Shown: in pieces, positions 16,352-26,558 of the stretch
Numbering within the stretch: position 1 is the first letter of the stretch
Layout: every line of letters begins with the position of its first letter
From: Nocardioides okcheonensis
GTDB lineage: Bacteria; Actinomycetota; Actinomycetes; Propionibacteriales; Nocardioidaceae
Direction of reading: 5' to 3'
Length of the DNA: 64,000 nucleotides
Assembly (NCBI RefSeq): GCF_020991065.1
Contig: NZ_CP087710.1
Location: 1,054,001 to 1,118,000, forward strand
Notes under the pieces: model-generated
Seen by the model: only the letters and a program-made list of their open reading frames with translations
The model's database searches: none
What the model was told of the DNA's origin: nothing
Translations under genes and position numbers: made by a program

Positions 16352-16849
16352 ATGCCCCGCACGCTCATCGCGCCGATCCTCGACGAGGAGTCCCGGCGAC
16401 GGGCCGTGGAGGTGTGGCGGGCGGCGCGGACCGCGACCGACCGCCCGCCCACGCCGGAGCGCCTCGAGCGGGTCGCCGCGAAGGTCGCGGACCGCGTGGA
16501 CGCCGGGCACCTCGCGCTGCTCGCGCACTACGGCGAGCGACCGGCGGGGATGCTGGTCGCCGAGCCCTACCGCGGCGACGACGGGAGCGACCCCGCGGCC
16601 GGCCACCTCTCGATGGTCTTCGTCGACCCCGCGCTCTGGGGCTGCGGCGTGGCCGGCGCCCTCGTGCGGTCCGTGCAGCGGGGCGACCACGGCCCCGGCT
16701 GGACCCGCCTGTCGGTCTGGACCCGGGAGGCGAACCGCCGCGCGCTCCGGCTCTACCGTGCCCGCGGCTTCACCGACACCGGCGAGACGACCACCCTCCA
16801 CGAGGGCGAGGTGATCCGCCGGCTCGAGTGGCGCGCCGACGCGCCCTGA
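16352..16849 (+). CDS. GNAT family N-acetyltransferase
   Basis: 165 aa. Acetyl-CoA-binding motif A is MVFVDPALWGCGVAGALVRSV and motif B region is TREANRRALRLYRARGF followed by TDTGETTTL. Acceptor unknown. It begins 7 bases after the discoidin-like gene, so they are probably co-transcribed. Confidence 0.85.
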   Translation: MPRTLIAPILDEESRRRAVEVWRAARTATDRPPTPERLERVAAKVADRVDAGHLALLAHYGERPAGMLVAEPYRGDDGSDPAAGHLSMVFVDPALWGCGVAGALVRSVQRGDHGPGWTRLSVWTREANRRALRLYRARGFTDTGETTTLHEGEVIRRLEWRADAP

Positions 16850-16865
16850 CCGCCCTGACCGCGCG

Positions 16866-17858
<993 letters not shown>

Positions 17859-17895
17859 CCGACCATCCAACCAGCCGGCCGGGCGTACGCCCCCG

Positions 17896-17945
17896 GCGGT
17901 GCGTGAGGAGGATCTCCGGGGTGCGGAATCCCCCTCACCCACCGC
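17896..17945 (-). terminator. Imperfect 18-bp stem-loop, candidate terminator of aroG
   Basis: Bases 17896-17913 pair with 17928-17945 at 16 of 18 positions across a 14-base loop, between the stop of the DAHP synthase gene and the threonine aldolase start. Confidence 0.5.
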
Positions 17946-17963
17946 TCGGGGAGGTGGCGGCGC

Positions 17964-19340
17964 TCAGGCCTTGCGCAGCATCTCGGCGACGAGGAACGCC
18001 AGCTCGAGCGACTGGACGCGGTTCAGCCGGGGGTCGCAGACCGACTCGTAGCGGTGTGCGAGGCCGACCTCGTCGATCTCCTCGCCGCCGCCGACGCACT
18101 CGGTCACGTCGTCGCCGGTGAGCTCGACGTGGATGCCGCCGGGCCAGGTGCCGAGGCTGCGGTGCACGTCGAAGAAGCCCTGGACCTCCTCGATCACGTC
18201 GTCGAAGCGGCGGGTCTTGTAGCCCGAGGACGCCTCGAAGGTGTTGCCGTGCATCGGGTCGCAGACCCACGCGACCTGCACGCCCTCGGCGGTGACCTTC
18301 TCGACCAGCGGCGGCAGGCCGTCGCGGATCTTGTCGGCGCCGAAGCGGGTGACGAAGGTCAGCCGGCCCGGGGTGTTGTCCGGGTTGAGCCGTGCGGCGT
18401 AGGCCAGCGCGTCGTCGGGGGTCGTGGTGGGCCCGAGCTTGATCCCGATCGGGTTCTGGATCCTCGACAGCAGCTCGACGTGCGGCCCGTCGAGCTGGCG
18501 GGTGCGCTCGCCGATCCACACGAAGTGCGCCGAGACGTTGTAGGGCAGGTCGGTGCGCGAGTCGATGCGCGTGAGCGCCTGCTCGTACTCCAGCAGCAGC
18601 GCCTCGTGGCTGGAGTGGAAGTCGACGCGGTGGAACTCGTCGGGGTCGGCGCCGATCGCCTTCATGAAGGTGAGCGCGCGCTCGATCTCGTCGGCGACGG
18701 CCTCGTAGCGCTGGCCGAACGGCGAGGACTGCACGAAGTCGGTGTTCCAGGTGTGCACCTGGCGGAGGTCGGCGTAGCCGCCGGTGACGAAGGCGCGGAC
18801 CAGGTTCAGGGTCGCGGCGGAGTTGTTGTAGACCTCGACGAGCCGCTGCGGGTCGGGGACGCGCGCCTCCGCGGTGAAGTCGTAGCCGTTGACCGCGTCG
18901 CCGCGGTAGGCCGGCAGGGTCACGCCGTCGCGGGTCTCGTCGTCGGAGCTGCGCGGCTTGGCGTACTGCCCGGCCAGCCGGCCGAGTTTCACGACCGGCA
19001 CGGAGGCGGCGTAGGTCAGCACCACGGCCATCTGCAGCAGGACGCGGAGCTTGTTGCGGACGTTGTCGGCGGTGACGCCCGCGAAGGTCTCGGCGCAGTC
19101 GCCGCCCTGCAGGAGGAAGGCCTCGCCGCGGGTGACGGCCGCGATCTTCCCGGTCAGGTCGTCGCACTCGCCGGCGAACACGAGCGGCGGTGCGGTGCGC
19201 AGCCGGTCGACGGCCGCGGCCACGGCCGTGGCGTCGGGATAGCGCGGCTGCTGGCGCGGGCCCATCGCGTGCAGCTGCTCGAGCGTGGGGATCGCGCCGA
19301 GCCCGGTGGTGCGGGGGGACGGGGCGTCGGGAGGAGTCAC
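17964..19340 (-). CDS. aroG: Class II 3-deoxy-7-phosphoheptulonate (DAHP) synthase
   Basis: 458 aa, plant/mycobacterial type. First step of the shikimate pathway (PEP + erythrose-4-phosphate). Metal ligands appear in LQGGDCAE, MHGNTF, HVELTGDDVTE and DPRLN; KPRSSDDE binds PEP. The GTG start is supported by TACCCT 6 bases upstream. Class II enzymes of this kind are Trp/Phe-inhibited in mycobacteria; whether that holds here is unknown. Position matches aroG (Rv2178c) of M. tuberculosis. Confidence 0.95.
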   Translation of the reverse strand: MTPPDAPSPRTTGLGAIPTLEQLHAMGPRQQPRYPDATAVAAAVDRLRTAPPLVFAGECDDLTGKIAAVTRGEAFLLQGGDCAETFAGVTADNVRNKLRVLLQMAVVLTYAASVPVVKLGRLAGQYAKPRSSDDETRDGVTLPAYRGDAVNGYDFTAEARVPDPQRLVEVYNNSAATLNLVRAFVTGGYADLRQVHTWNTDFVQSSPFGQRYEAVADEIERALTFMKAIGADPDEFHRVDFHSSHEALLLEYEQALTRIDSRTDLPYNVSAHFVWIGERTRQLDGPHVELLSRIQNPIGIKLGPTTTPDDALAYAARLNPDNTPGRLTFVTRFGADKIRDGLPPLVEKVTAEGVQVAWVCDPMHGNTFEASSGYKTRRFDDVIEEVQGFFDVHRSLGTWPGGIHVELTGDDVTECVGGGEEIDEVGLAHRYESVCDPRLNRVQSLELAFLVAEMLRKA

Positions 19341-19346
19341 CTGTCA

Positions 19347-19352
19347 AGGGTA
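19347..19352 (-). promoter_or_regulatory. -10 box TACCCT, leaderless-type promoter of aroG
   Basis: Six bases before the GTG at 19340. Confidence 0.65.
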
Positions 19353-19413
19353 CGGCGGGGGCGGCCGCGCACCCGAACCGTGACCGGAGCGTGGGCTGCC
19401 GGCGAGACCCGGG

Positions 19414-20769
19414 TCACTCCTGCGGCGTGAGCACGCCCGCCGCGTCGTCGACCCGCAGGCCGCCCGCGCGGGTGCGGCGGGCGACGAGGGTGCCGGTCAC
19501 CACCGAGCTCCCGGGATAGCTGACGTGCCCCGGCGCTCCCTGCCGCGAGGTGGTCCAGAGCCGGTCCTCGAACCCGATCGTCCCGCGGAACTGGTGGTTC
19601 TCCAGGACCAGCCGGTCGGCCGTCGCCTGGCCCAGGACGTACGACGCCTCGCCGCGGTAGAACAGCGAGCCGTGCGACACCTCGAGGATCCCGTCGCGCT
19701 CGTGCACGGTCTGGTCGTGGACCTCGCCGCTGAGGTAGACGTCGACGCCGCCGCGCACCATCGTGCGCCACAGGTCCGAGCGGGTGCCGCGCTCGTAGAC
19801 GAGGTGGCTGGAGTTGCGGGTGCGGACGTCGCCGGTCATCGGGACGTGCCCCTGCACCATCACCCACGGCACGTCGTCGCGACGCGCCTGCCGCAGCACG
19901 CCTCGCAGCCAGGCCAGCTGGGCAGGGTCGACCGAGAGGTGGACGTCGCCGCCGCGGCGCTCGAAGACGTCGAGGGTGACCAGGAGGACGTTGCGGTCCA
20001 GGCGCACGGCGTAGGCGGTGTCCTTGGCGGGGCCGCGGCGGGGACGGTCGGTGAAGCGCGGCCGGCCGTCGGTGCCGGTGAGCATCTGCTCGGCGAAGAC
20101 CTGCTTGAACAGCGGGACGTGGCGACGCTTGAAGTCGATCCACGGGTCGCGGCGCGGCCGCCGCCACGGGTCGTCGCCGATCTCGTGGTCGCCGACCGCG
20201 GGGTAGGTGGTGAGCCCGTGGTCCGTGAACCGGTCCCGGTAGGCCGGGTAGTAGACGTCGGCCGCCCGCCGCCAGGCACGCACCCGCTGCTGCTCGGTGC
20301 GGGTCGGGCCGAAGACACCGGTGCGGGCGTCGTCGCGCCCCCAGCGGCCCTCGACGAGGTCGCCGGCGACCAGGACGTCGTCGGTGCCGTGGGAGGCCAT
20401 CTCGGAGATGACGTGGTCGAGCGCACGGTCGTACTCGGCGTTGGTGGAGTTGGCGACCTGGCCGGTCGCCTCCACGACGTGCTGCTCGCGACCGTCCGCG
20501 GTGAGGTCGGCGACGTCCTGGTTGAGGAAGTCGGGCGCGGACACGAAGCGGTACGCCTCGTCCAGCGCCGGGGCGGGCGGGACGGGTGGACGCTCGCGCG
20601 GGCCCCGGGCCACGACCGGTCCGGGCTCGCGCGCCGTGGGCGCGGTCGTCGCGGGCGGGTAGTCGCCCGGGGTGGCGCTCGCCGACGGGCTGGCGGGGGT
20701 GACCGAGGAGCAGCCGAGGGCAGAGGCCACGAGCACGGCGGCACAGAGCCCGAGAGGTCGTCGTGTCAC
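19414..20769 (-). CDS. Exported calcineurin-like metallophosphoesterase
   Basis: 451 aa. N-terminal VTRRPLGLCAAVLVASALGCSS is a signal with a lipobox-like ALGC, so it may be a lipoprotein. A T/P-rich linker follows. Metal-binding motifs of calcineurin-like phosphatases are visible: VLVAGDLVEGRWG, YPAVGDHEIGDD (H replacing N in the usual GNHD), VMVQGHVP and YLSGEVHD. The substrate is unknown. GTG 20769 is selected over 20796 because TACGGT sits 6 bases upstream. Confidence 0.8.
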   Translation of the reverse strand: MTRRPLGLCAAVLVASALGCSSVTPASPSASATPGDYPPATTAPTAREPGPVVARGPRERPPVPPAPALDEAYRFVSAPDFLNQDVADLTADGREQHVVEATGQVANSTNAEYDRALDHVISEMASHGTDDVLVAGDLVEGRWGRDDARTGVFGPTRTEQQRVRAWRRAADVYYPAYRDRFTDHGLTTYPAVGDHEIGDDPWRRPRRDPWIDFKRRHVPLFKQVFAEQMLTGTDGRPRFTDRPRRGPAKDTAYAVRLDRNVLLVTLDVFERRGGDVHLSVDPAQLAWLRGVLRQARRDDVPWVMVQGHVPMTGDVRTRNSSHLVYERGTRSDLWRTMVRGGVDVYLSGEVHDQTVHERDGILEVSHGSLFYRGEASYVLGQATADRLVLENHQFRGTIGFEDRLWTTSRQGAPGHVSYPGSSVVTGTLVARRTRAGGLRVDDAAGVLTPQE

Positions 20770-20775
20770 CCGGCA

Positions 20776-20781
20776 ACCGTA
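20776..20781 (-). promoter_or_regulatory. -10 box TACGGT, leaderless-type promoter
   Basis: Six bases before the GTG at 20769 of the metallophosphoesterase gene. Confidence 0.55.
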
Positions 20782-20836
20782 GACGGCGACGCCCACCGGG
20801 TCCGGCGAACCCGGACGTGTGTCGCCGTCGCGGCGG

Positions 20837-22282
20837 TCACTCCTCGAGGTGGTCGATGTCGCGGAAGCCGGTCTTCTTGGCGCGCACGCCGCGGTTGGTG
20901 GCCCAGGTGAGCGCCCACAGCACGACGCCCACGGCGAGCAGGCCGCCCGCGATCCTGTACTGGATCATGTCGGCCTCGGTCCGCGCCCACGGCCCGAGCA
21001 GGTAGAGGCAGCAGACCGCGCCGACGACCGGGAGGAACGACGGCGCACGGAAGGCCTCGTCGGGGGTGGGGTCGCGGCGCAGGATCATGCACGCGACGTT
21101 GACGATCGTGAAGACGGCCAGCAGCAGTGTCGCGGTCGTGCCGGACAGGGCGCTGACGACCGAGTTGTCCGACTGGGTCGAGACCACCGTGATCAGCGCC
21201 AGCGCGAGCAGGGTGGTGAACCCGATCGCGGTCCACGGCGACCGGCGGCCGGGCAGCACCTTGCCGAGGCTGCGGGGCAGCACGTCCTGCTGCGCCATGC
21301 CGTAGATCAGCCGGCTCGCCATCAGCATGTTGATGAGCGCGGTGTTGGCGACCGCGAAGACCGTGAGGAAGGGGAAGAGCTTGTCGATCGGGAGGTCGGG
21401 CGCGCCGATCTTCACCACGTCGAGCAGGATCCCGGCCTCCGCGTTGGTCGGCTCGGCGATCTGGCCGGCGGGGATCACCGCGACCACGGAGACCGCCACC
21501 AGCATGTAGATCACCACCGCGATGCCCAGGCCGGTGAGCATGGTGCGTGGGAAGATCCGCATCGGGTCCTTGGTCTCCTCGACCATGTTGACCGAGTCCT
21601 CGAAGCCGACCATCGAGAAGAACGCGATCGCGGTCGCGACGGTGACGGCCATGAAGAGGCCCTTGTCGTCGGGGTTCTCGAAGACGGTGATCCGGCCGAG
21701 GTCGGCGTCGCCGCGGGCCACCACGACGAACCCGATCACGATGACGATGGCCAGCGCCGTCATCTCCACGAGGGTGAGCACGACGTTGAACTTCACGCTC
21801 TCCCCCACGCCGCGCAGGTTGATCGCGGCGAGGACGAGCATGAAGCCGAGCGCGACGGCGAGCGTGGCGCCGGTGGACGGGCTGTCGTTGCCGAACCCGA
21901 TCAGCAGGTTGGCGGCCAGCAGGTTCGACGACGTCGAGGCACTCGTGATGCCCGAGCACACGACCGTGAAGGCGACGAGGAACGTCACGAAGTGGATGCC
22001 GAACGCCTTGTGCGTGTAGAGCGCGGCACCCGCGGCCTGGGGGTACTTGGTGACCAGCTCGAGGTAGGAGAACGCGGTCACCGTCGCGACGGCGAACGCG
22101 ACGAGGAACGGCAGCCACGCGATGCCGCCGACCTGGCCGGCGAGCTTGCCGGTGACGGCGTAGACGCCGGCGCCGAGGATGTCGCCGACGATGAAGAGCA
22201 GCAGGAGCCTCGGCCCCATCACCCGCTTGAGGTCGGGCTCGGCGCCGTTGACGTCCTGCTGCGTGGCTTCGGTCGCGCTCAT
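20837..22282 (-). CDS. APC superfamily amino acid permease
   Basis: 481 aa, about 12 membrane helices. The APC signature GDILGAGVYAVTGKLAGQVGG-type unwound helix 1 is present near residues 38-58 (key GAGVYAVTG), and FFSMVGFEDSVNMVEETKDP marks helix 6 with the conserved Glu pair. Likely proton-coupled cationic or neutral amino acid uptake. The ATG at 22282 follows GAGGGGAG at 6 bases; the upstream in-frame start at 22468 adds non-membrane Arg/Pro-rich sequence. Confidence 0.88.
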   Translation of the reverse strand: MSATEATQQDVNGAEPDLKRVMGPRLLLLFIVGDILGAGVYAVTGKLAGQVGGIAWLPFLVAFAVATVTAFSYLELVTKYPQAAGAALYTHKAFGIHFVTFLVAFTVVCSGITSASTSSNLLAANLLIGFGNDSPSTGATLAVALGFMLVLAAINLRGVGESVKFNVVLTLVEMTALAIVIVIGFVVVARGDADLGRITVFENPDDKGLFMAVTVATAIAFFSMVGFEDSVNMVEETKDPMRIFPRTMLTGLGIAVVIYMLVAVSVVAVIPAGQIAEPTNAEAGILLDVVKIGAPDLPIDKLFPFLTVFAVANTALINMLMASRLIYGMAQQDVLPRSLGKVLPGRRSPWTAIGFTTLLALALITVVSTQSDNSVVSALSGTTATLLLAVFTIVNVACMILRRDPTPDEAFRAPSFLPVVGAVCCLYLLGPWARTEADMIQYRIAGGLLAVGVVLWALTWATNRGVRAKKTGFRDIDHLEE

Positions 22283-22453
22283 CGGGACTCCCCTCTCGGT
22301 CCGCACCGGGCACGGTGGCGCCCGGGGGGTCGTGCTCACCTTGTCCTGCGGGGACCGCGCAGGGCAACCACCGTCCCCCTCGCGGGGGTGCGTGTCGCGT
22401 CCGCCGACCGGTCTGCGCACTGGACCGGCCTTCCCGACTTGGAACGTTCCACA

Positions 22454-22459
22454 TACCCT
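22454..22459 (+). promoter_or_regulatory. -10 box TACCCT, leaderless-type promoter of pfp
   Basis: Seven bases before the ATG at 22467. Confidence 0.6.
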
Positions 22460-22466
22460 GCTCCCC

Positions 22467-23663
22467 ATGCCGAAGCGTGTCGCGCTCCTGACGGCGGGTG
22501 GCTACGCCCCGTGCCTGTCCTCCGCCGTGGGTGCCCTCATCGAGACCTACGACGCGACCGACCCCGACATCGAGCTGATCGCCTACCGGCACGGCTACCA
22601 CGGCCTGCTCACCGGCAACAGCCTCGTCATCGGTCCCGAGGAGCGGGCGGGCGCCGCGGTGCTGCACCGCTACGGCGGAAGCCCGATCGGCAACAGCCGG
22701 GTCAAGCTGACCAACGACGAGGACTGCCGTCGCCGCGGGCTGATCGGCCCCGACGAGACCGCGCTGCAGGTCGCGGCGGCGCGGCTGCAGGCCGACGGCG
22801 TCGACGTCCTGCACACCATCGGCGGCGACGACACCAACACCGCGGCGGCCGACCTGGCGGCGTACCTCCACACGCTCGGCTCCGAGCTGACGGTGGTCGG
22901 CCTGCCCAAGACGATCGACAACGACATCGTGCCGGTGCGCCAGAGCCTCGGTGCGCTGACCGCGGCCCACGAGGCCTCGGTCTTCGCCCAGCACGTGCTG
23001 GCCGAGCACGGCTCCAACCCGCGGATGCTCATCGTCCACGAGGTGATGGGGCGCGCCAGCGGCTGGCTGACCGCCGCCGCGGCGCGCGACTACATGGCCT
23101 GGCACGCCGAGCAGGAGTGGCTCCCGGGCCTCGGGCTCGACCCCCGCCGCTGGGCGCTGCACGCGGTCTACGTCCCCGAGCGCGGCATCGACCTCGCCGC
23201 GGAGGCCGCGCGGCTGCGCGCGGTGATGGACGAGATCGGCTGCGTCAACATCTTCCTGGCCGAGGGCGCGGGCGTGTCCGACATCGTGGCCGAGCTCGAG
23301 TCGCGCGGCGAGACCGTCGGGCGCGACCCGTTCGGGCACATCAAGATCGACACGATCAACCCGGGCCGCTACTTCGCCGACCGGTTCTCCCACGAGATCG
23401 GCGCGGAGAAGCAGATGGTGCAGAAGTCGGGCTACTTCTCCCGGTCCGCCCCGGCCGGCGAGACCGACCTGGCCCTGATCCGCGAGATGGCGGAGAAGGC
23501 CGTGGCGTGCGCGCTGGCCGGCGAGCCCGGCCTCGTCGGGCACGACGAGGAGCGCGGCGACGAGCTGCGCGCGATCGAGTTCGACCGGGTCGCCGGCCAC
23601 AAGCCCTTCGACGCCTCGCAGGCGTGGTTCACCGACCTGCTCGCCGGGATCGGGCAGCCCTGA
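22467..23663 (+). CDS. pfp: Pyrophosphate-dependent 6-phosphofructokinase
   Basis: 398 aa. The nucleotide/PPi loop reads GGDDTN (119-124) rather than the GGDGS of ATP enzymes, and PKTIDND (147-153) carries Lys148; both are diagnostic of PPi as phosphoryl donor. The reaction is reversible: fructose-6-P + PPi to fructose-1,6-P2 + Pi. MGRASGWL and the sugar-binding ESRGETVGRDPFGH region are present. PPi-PFK is common in actinobacteria. Confidence 0.93.
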   Translation: MPKRVALLTAGGYAPCLSSAVGALIETYDATDPDIELIAYRHGYHGLLTGNSLVIGPEERAGAAVLHRYGGSPIGNSRVKLTNDEDCRRRGLIGPDETALQVAAARLQADGVDVLHTIGGDDTNTAAADLAAYLHTLGSELTVVGLPKTIDNDIVPVRQSLGALTAAHEASVFAQHVLAEHGSNPRMLIVHEVMGRASGWLTAAAARDYMAWHAEQEWLPGLGLDPRRWALHAVYVPERGIDLAAEAARLRAVMDEIGCVNIFLAEGAGVSDIVAELESRGETVGRDPFGHIKIDTINPGRYFADRFSHEIGAEKQMVQKSGYFSRSAPAGETDLALIREMAEKAVACALAGEPGLVGHDEERGDELRAIEFDRVAGHKPFDASQAWFTDLLAGIGQP

Positions 23664-23684
23664 GGCGTGCCCGTCGGCCTCAGG
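23659..23684. terminator. 8-bp stem-loop over two convergent stop codons
   Basis: CCTGAGGC (23659-23666) pairs with GCCTCAGG (23677-23684). It includes the pfp TGA and the complement of the MFS stop, so it could terminate both genes. Confidence 0.5.
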
Positions 23685-24930
23685 CCGTCTCGGGCTCCTC
23701 GGCCCGGCCGGCCCGGTCGGTGACCCGCAGCCCCGACGCGGGCAGGGTCCGCGGCAGTCGCTGGAGGTACGCGGCGCTGGCCAGGGCGAGCGCGCCCAGC
23801 ACCCACCACAGCGTGGTGGCGCCGTGGGCGAGCAGGTAGGTGAACGCCACCGGCGTCACCGCGCCGCCGATCGCCCAGCTGAGCTGGAAGAGCCCGAGGT
23901 AGCGACCGCGCAGGTGGTCGGGGGCCGCCTCGGCCGCCGTGGCGCTGAAGACCGGGCCGCCGGCGAGCTCGCCGAGCGTGTAGACGCCCGCGCCGACGAG
24001 CATGACCACCACGGCCAGCCACACCGGCAGCCACCCGGCGGCGACGAACAGCGCGTAGCTCGCCACGAACACCAGCTGGGCGAGCGCCATCATCCGGGCG
24101 CGCACCTGACCGTTCATCCGGCGCACCACCAGTCCCTGGCCCAGGCCCACCATGGCGGTGTTGAGGGTGAAGATCGCGCCGACGACCCAGCCGGGGAGGT
24201 CGATGGTCTCGGCGACGTAGACCGGGATCGCGAAGTTGAGCACCATCATCCCGGCGACGAAGCCGAACTGGCCGAGCACCAGGCGCAGGTACGGGCCGTC
24301 GCGCAGGACCGTGCCCCACCCCTCGAGCGGCGCGTCGTCGTCGTGCGGTGCCCGGTGGTCGGGCACGTCGAGGAGCAGGGCGTAGGCGATCACGAACGTC
24401 ACCGCGTTGACCACGACCACGGTCTCGTAGGCCAGGTCGGTGCCGATCTGCAGCGCGATGCCGGCGAGCACCCCGCCGACCGAGTAGCCGAGGTTGCGCA
24501 CCGCCTGCAGGAAGCCGAACCACAGCTCGCGCTCCCCCGGCGCGGAGATCGCGGTGACCACGTTGCCGAAGGACCCCCAGAACGACTGCCGGCCGATGTT
24601 GAGCAGCGTCGTCCAGAGCGCCACGGCGAGCAGCGAGTCGGCCCAGAGGTAGGCGATCATCCCGACCGCCTGCACCAGGTTGCCGGCGAGCATCATCCGG
24701 CGCGGACCGAAACGGTCGACCAGGCTCCCGATCACGAACGCGCCCGGCATGGTGAGCAGCGCGGACAGCGACAGCGCCGAGCCGATCTGCACGAGCGACA
24801 GGTCGGTCATCGCGAGGAAGTAGAGCAGCGTGATCGGCATGAACAGGCCGCTGCCGACGGTGTCGCACACGATGGCCGACACGAAGCGTCGGTGCTCTCC
24901 GACGTGAGGGAACCCGAGACGATCCAGCAC
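23680..24930 (-). CDS. MFS transporter
   Basis: 416 aa with about 12 membrane helices. The MFS loop 2-3 motif is GSLVDRFGPRRMM. Half-sites are split by the hydrophilic LLLDVPDHRAPHDDD loop. Resembles drug-efflux type MFS proteins; substrate unknown. Start uncertain: GTG 24930 follows GAGGA at 7 bases, while ATG 24948 and a codon at 24975 are alternatives that only lengthen the cytosolic N-terminus. Confidence 0.85.
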   Translation of the reverse strand: MLDRLGFPHVGEHRRFVSAIVCDTVGSGLFMPITLLYFLAMTDLSLVQIGSALSLSALLTMPGAFVIGSLVDRFGPRRMMLAGNLVQAVGMIAYLWADSLLAVALWTTLLNIGRQSFWGSFGNVVTAISAPGERELWFGFLQAVRNLGYSVGGVLAGIALQIGTDLAYETVVVVNAVTFVIAYALLLDVPDHRAPHDDDAPLEGWGTVLRDGPYLRLVLGQFGFVAGMMVLNFAIPVYVAETIDLPGWVVGAIFTLNTAMVGLGQGLVVRRMNGQVRARMMALAQLVFVASYALFVAAGWLPVWLAVVVMLVGAGVYTLGELAGGPVFSATAAEAAPDHLRGRYLGLFQLSWAIGGAVTPVAFTYLLAHGATTLWWVLGALALASAAYLQRLPRTLPASGLRVTDRAGRAEEPETA

Positions 24931-25009
24931 GGGCCCATCCTCACCCATCGGGGCCGCCAGCGGGAGGGACACCACGCAATCCGCACCGCCCGGCCGCCCG
25001 GCCGCCCGC

Positions 25010-25015
25010 TAGATT
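25010..25015 (+). promoter_or_regulatory. -10 box TAGATT, leaderless-type promoter
   Basis: Six bases before the ATG at 25022 of the DUF1028 gene. Confidence 0.65.
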
Positions 25016-25021
25016 TCCGGC

Positions 25022-25873
25022 ATGACGTTCTCCATCGTGGCGCGCTCCGACGACGGCGAGTCGTGGGGCGTGGCCGTCGCCTCCAAGTTCCTCGCCGTCG
25101 GTTCCGCGGTCCCGGCCGCGGCTGCCGGCATCGGTGCGGTCGCGACGCAGGCCGACGCCAACCTGGCGTTCAAGTACCTCGCCCTCGCGCACCTCGACGA
25201 CGGGGCGACCGCGCAGGTCGCGCTCGACCGGCTGGTCGAGGAGGACGAGGGCCGCGAGGACCGGCAGGTCGGGATCGTGGACTCCGACGGCAACGCCGCG
25301 ACCTACACCGGCAGCGGCTGCCTCGCGTGGGCTGGCGGCACCACGGGGCGCAGCGGCGAGAGGGGCGGCTACGCCGTCCAGGGCAACATCCTCACGGGCC
25401 CGGAGGTCGTCGAGGCCATGGAGAGCGCCTGGCTGGGCTCGACCGGGCAGCCGGTCGAGCGGCGGCTGCTGGCGGCGCTCGCCGCCGGCGACGAGGCCGG
25501 TGGCGACAGCCGGGGCAGGCAGTCGGCCGCCCTGCTCGTGGTCCGCGACGGTGCCGGCTACGGCGGCCACGACGACGTCGCGGTCGACCTGCGCGTCGAC
25601 GACCACGCCGCGCCGGTGACCGAGCTGGCCCGGCTGCTGGACCTCAACGACCTCTACCTGACCGCCTCCACGCCCGACGAGCAGGTGCCGGTCGACGACG
25701 CCCTGATGGCCGAGCTCGAGGACCTCGCGCGCGCGGCCGGCCGGGAGAGCTTCGTGGCGTGGGTGGGCGCGGCCAACCACGAGATGCGGGTCGACCGCGG
25801 ACCGCGCCCGGCCTGGATCGACCGCCGGGTGCTGGAGATCATCCGGGAGGGACGACCCGGCGACGGCGCGTGA
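25022..25873 (+). CDS. DUF1028 family protein (Ntn-hydrolase-like)
   Basis: 283 aa. Starts MTFSIVARSDDGESWGVAVASKF, a hallmark DUF1028 N-terminus, with GIGAVATQADAN and GNILTGPEVVEAM further in. The fold resembles Ntn hydrolases, but the substrate is unknown. The C-terminal ~70 residues form an extra helical domain ending near EIIREGR. Its stop overlaps the start of the next gene (GTGA). Confidence 0.85.
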   Translation: MTFSIVARSDDGESWGVAVASKFLAVGSAVPAAAAGIGAVATQADANLAFKYLALAHLDDGATAQVALDRLVEEDEGREDRQVGIVDSDGNAATYTGSGCLAWAGGTTGRSGERGGYAVQGNILTGPEVVEAMESAWLGSTGQPVERRLLAALAAGDEAGGDSRGRQSAALLVVRDGAGYGGHDDVAVDLRVDDHAAPVTELARLLDLNDLYLTASTPDEQVPVDDALMAELEDLARAAGRESFVAWVGAANHEMRVDRGPRPAWIDRRVLEIIREGRPGDGA

Positions 25874-26550
25874 GCACCCTCGTCCTCGACGCCGGTCCGG
25901 ACGGCGTCACCGCGGCGGTCCTGCGCCACGACCTCTCGGTCGTGGCGTCGACGCACGTGGACGTCGCGCCCGCGGAGCACGACGGCCGGCTCGAGCTGGC
26001 CCCCGACGACCTGTGGCGCGCCACCCTCACCGCCGCGCGCCGGGTCGTGGACGGCGCCGGGACGGAGCGGCCCGACCGGGTGGCGGTGACCACCGACCCC
26101 GTCGCGACCGTGCTGTGGGACCGCGAGACCCTGGGCTCCCCGCGCCGCGCGGTGCTGGCCCGGACCGTCGACGTGCTGGCGAGCGTGGCGGCGCAGGAGC
26201 CGCACACCTGGGCGCTGGTGGTGGAGGGCCGGTACGCCGTGGGGGGCCTGGAGTCCTACCTCGTCGCGCGGATGACGCTCGGCACCTGGCACGCCACCGA
26301 CGCGACCCACGCGGCCGCGACCGGCCTGTTGGCCGACGGGCGGTACACCTGGTCGCTCGACGCGTGCCGGTCGGCCGGTGTCCCCGTCGACGCCCTCCCC
26401 GAGCTGGTGCCCACGTCGGGCCGGGTCGCCACGACCGAGGAGCGCGCGTTCGTCGGCCTGGCCGTCCCGGTCACCGCGCTCGTCGCGCGGGACCCGGCCG
26501 CCACCCCGGCCGACCGGTTGCTCGCCGCAGCCGCGCTCGCCGCCTCGTAG
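25870..26550 (+). CDS. Truncated, degenerate FGGY carbohydrate kinase-like protein
   Basis: 226 aa, roughly the N-terminal half of a glycerol kinase-type protein (~500 aa). Recognisable parts: LVLDAGPDGVTAAVLRHD replacing the phosphate-binding DxGTTS, AVTTDPVATVLWDRETLGSPRRAVLARTVD in place of the LWDxxTGxPxxxAIxWQDRRT motif, and YLVARMTLGTWHATDATHAA. The FGGY signature and ATP domain are missing. Activity as a kinase is unlikely. Coupled to DUF1028 by a GTGA overlap. The similarity call is from pattern recognition only. Confidence 0.6.
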   Translation: MSTLVLDAGPDGVTAAVLRHDLSVVASTHVDVAPAEHDGRLELAPDDLWRATLTAARRVVDGAGTERPDRVAVTTDPVATVLWDRETLGSPRRAVLARTVDVLASVAAQEPHTWALVVEGRYAVGGLESYLVARMTLGTWHATDATHAAATGLLADGRYTWSLDACRSAGVPVDALPELVPTSGRVATTEERAFVGLAVPVTALVARDPAATPADRLLAAAALAAS

Positions 26551-26558
26551 GCGCCTAC
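26547..26558. terminator. 12-bp palindrome over two convergent stop codons
   Basis: GTAGGCGCCTAC contains the TAG of the FGGY-like gene and the complement of the TAG of the coiled-coil gene. Confidence 0.35.

Noticed and set aside
20766..23839. Long open frames antisense to the permease and pfp genes
   Set aside because: No start context or motifs; the opposite-strand genes have full catalytic and membrane signatures.
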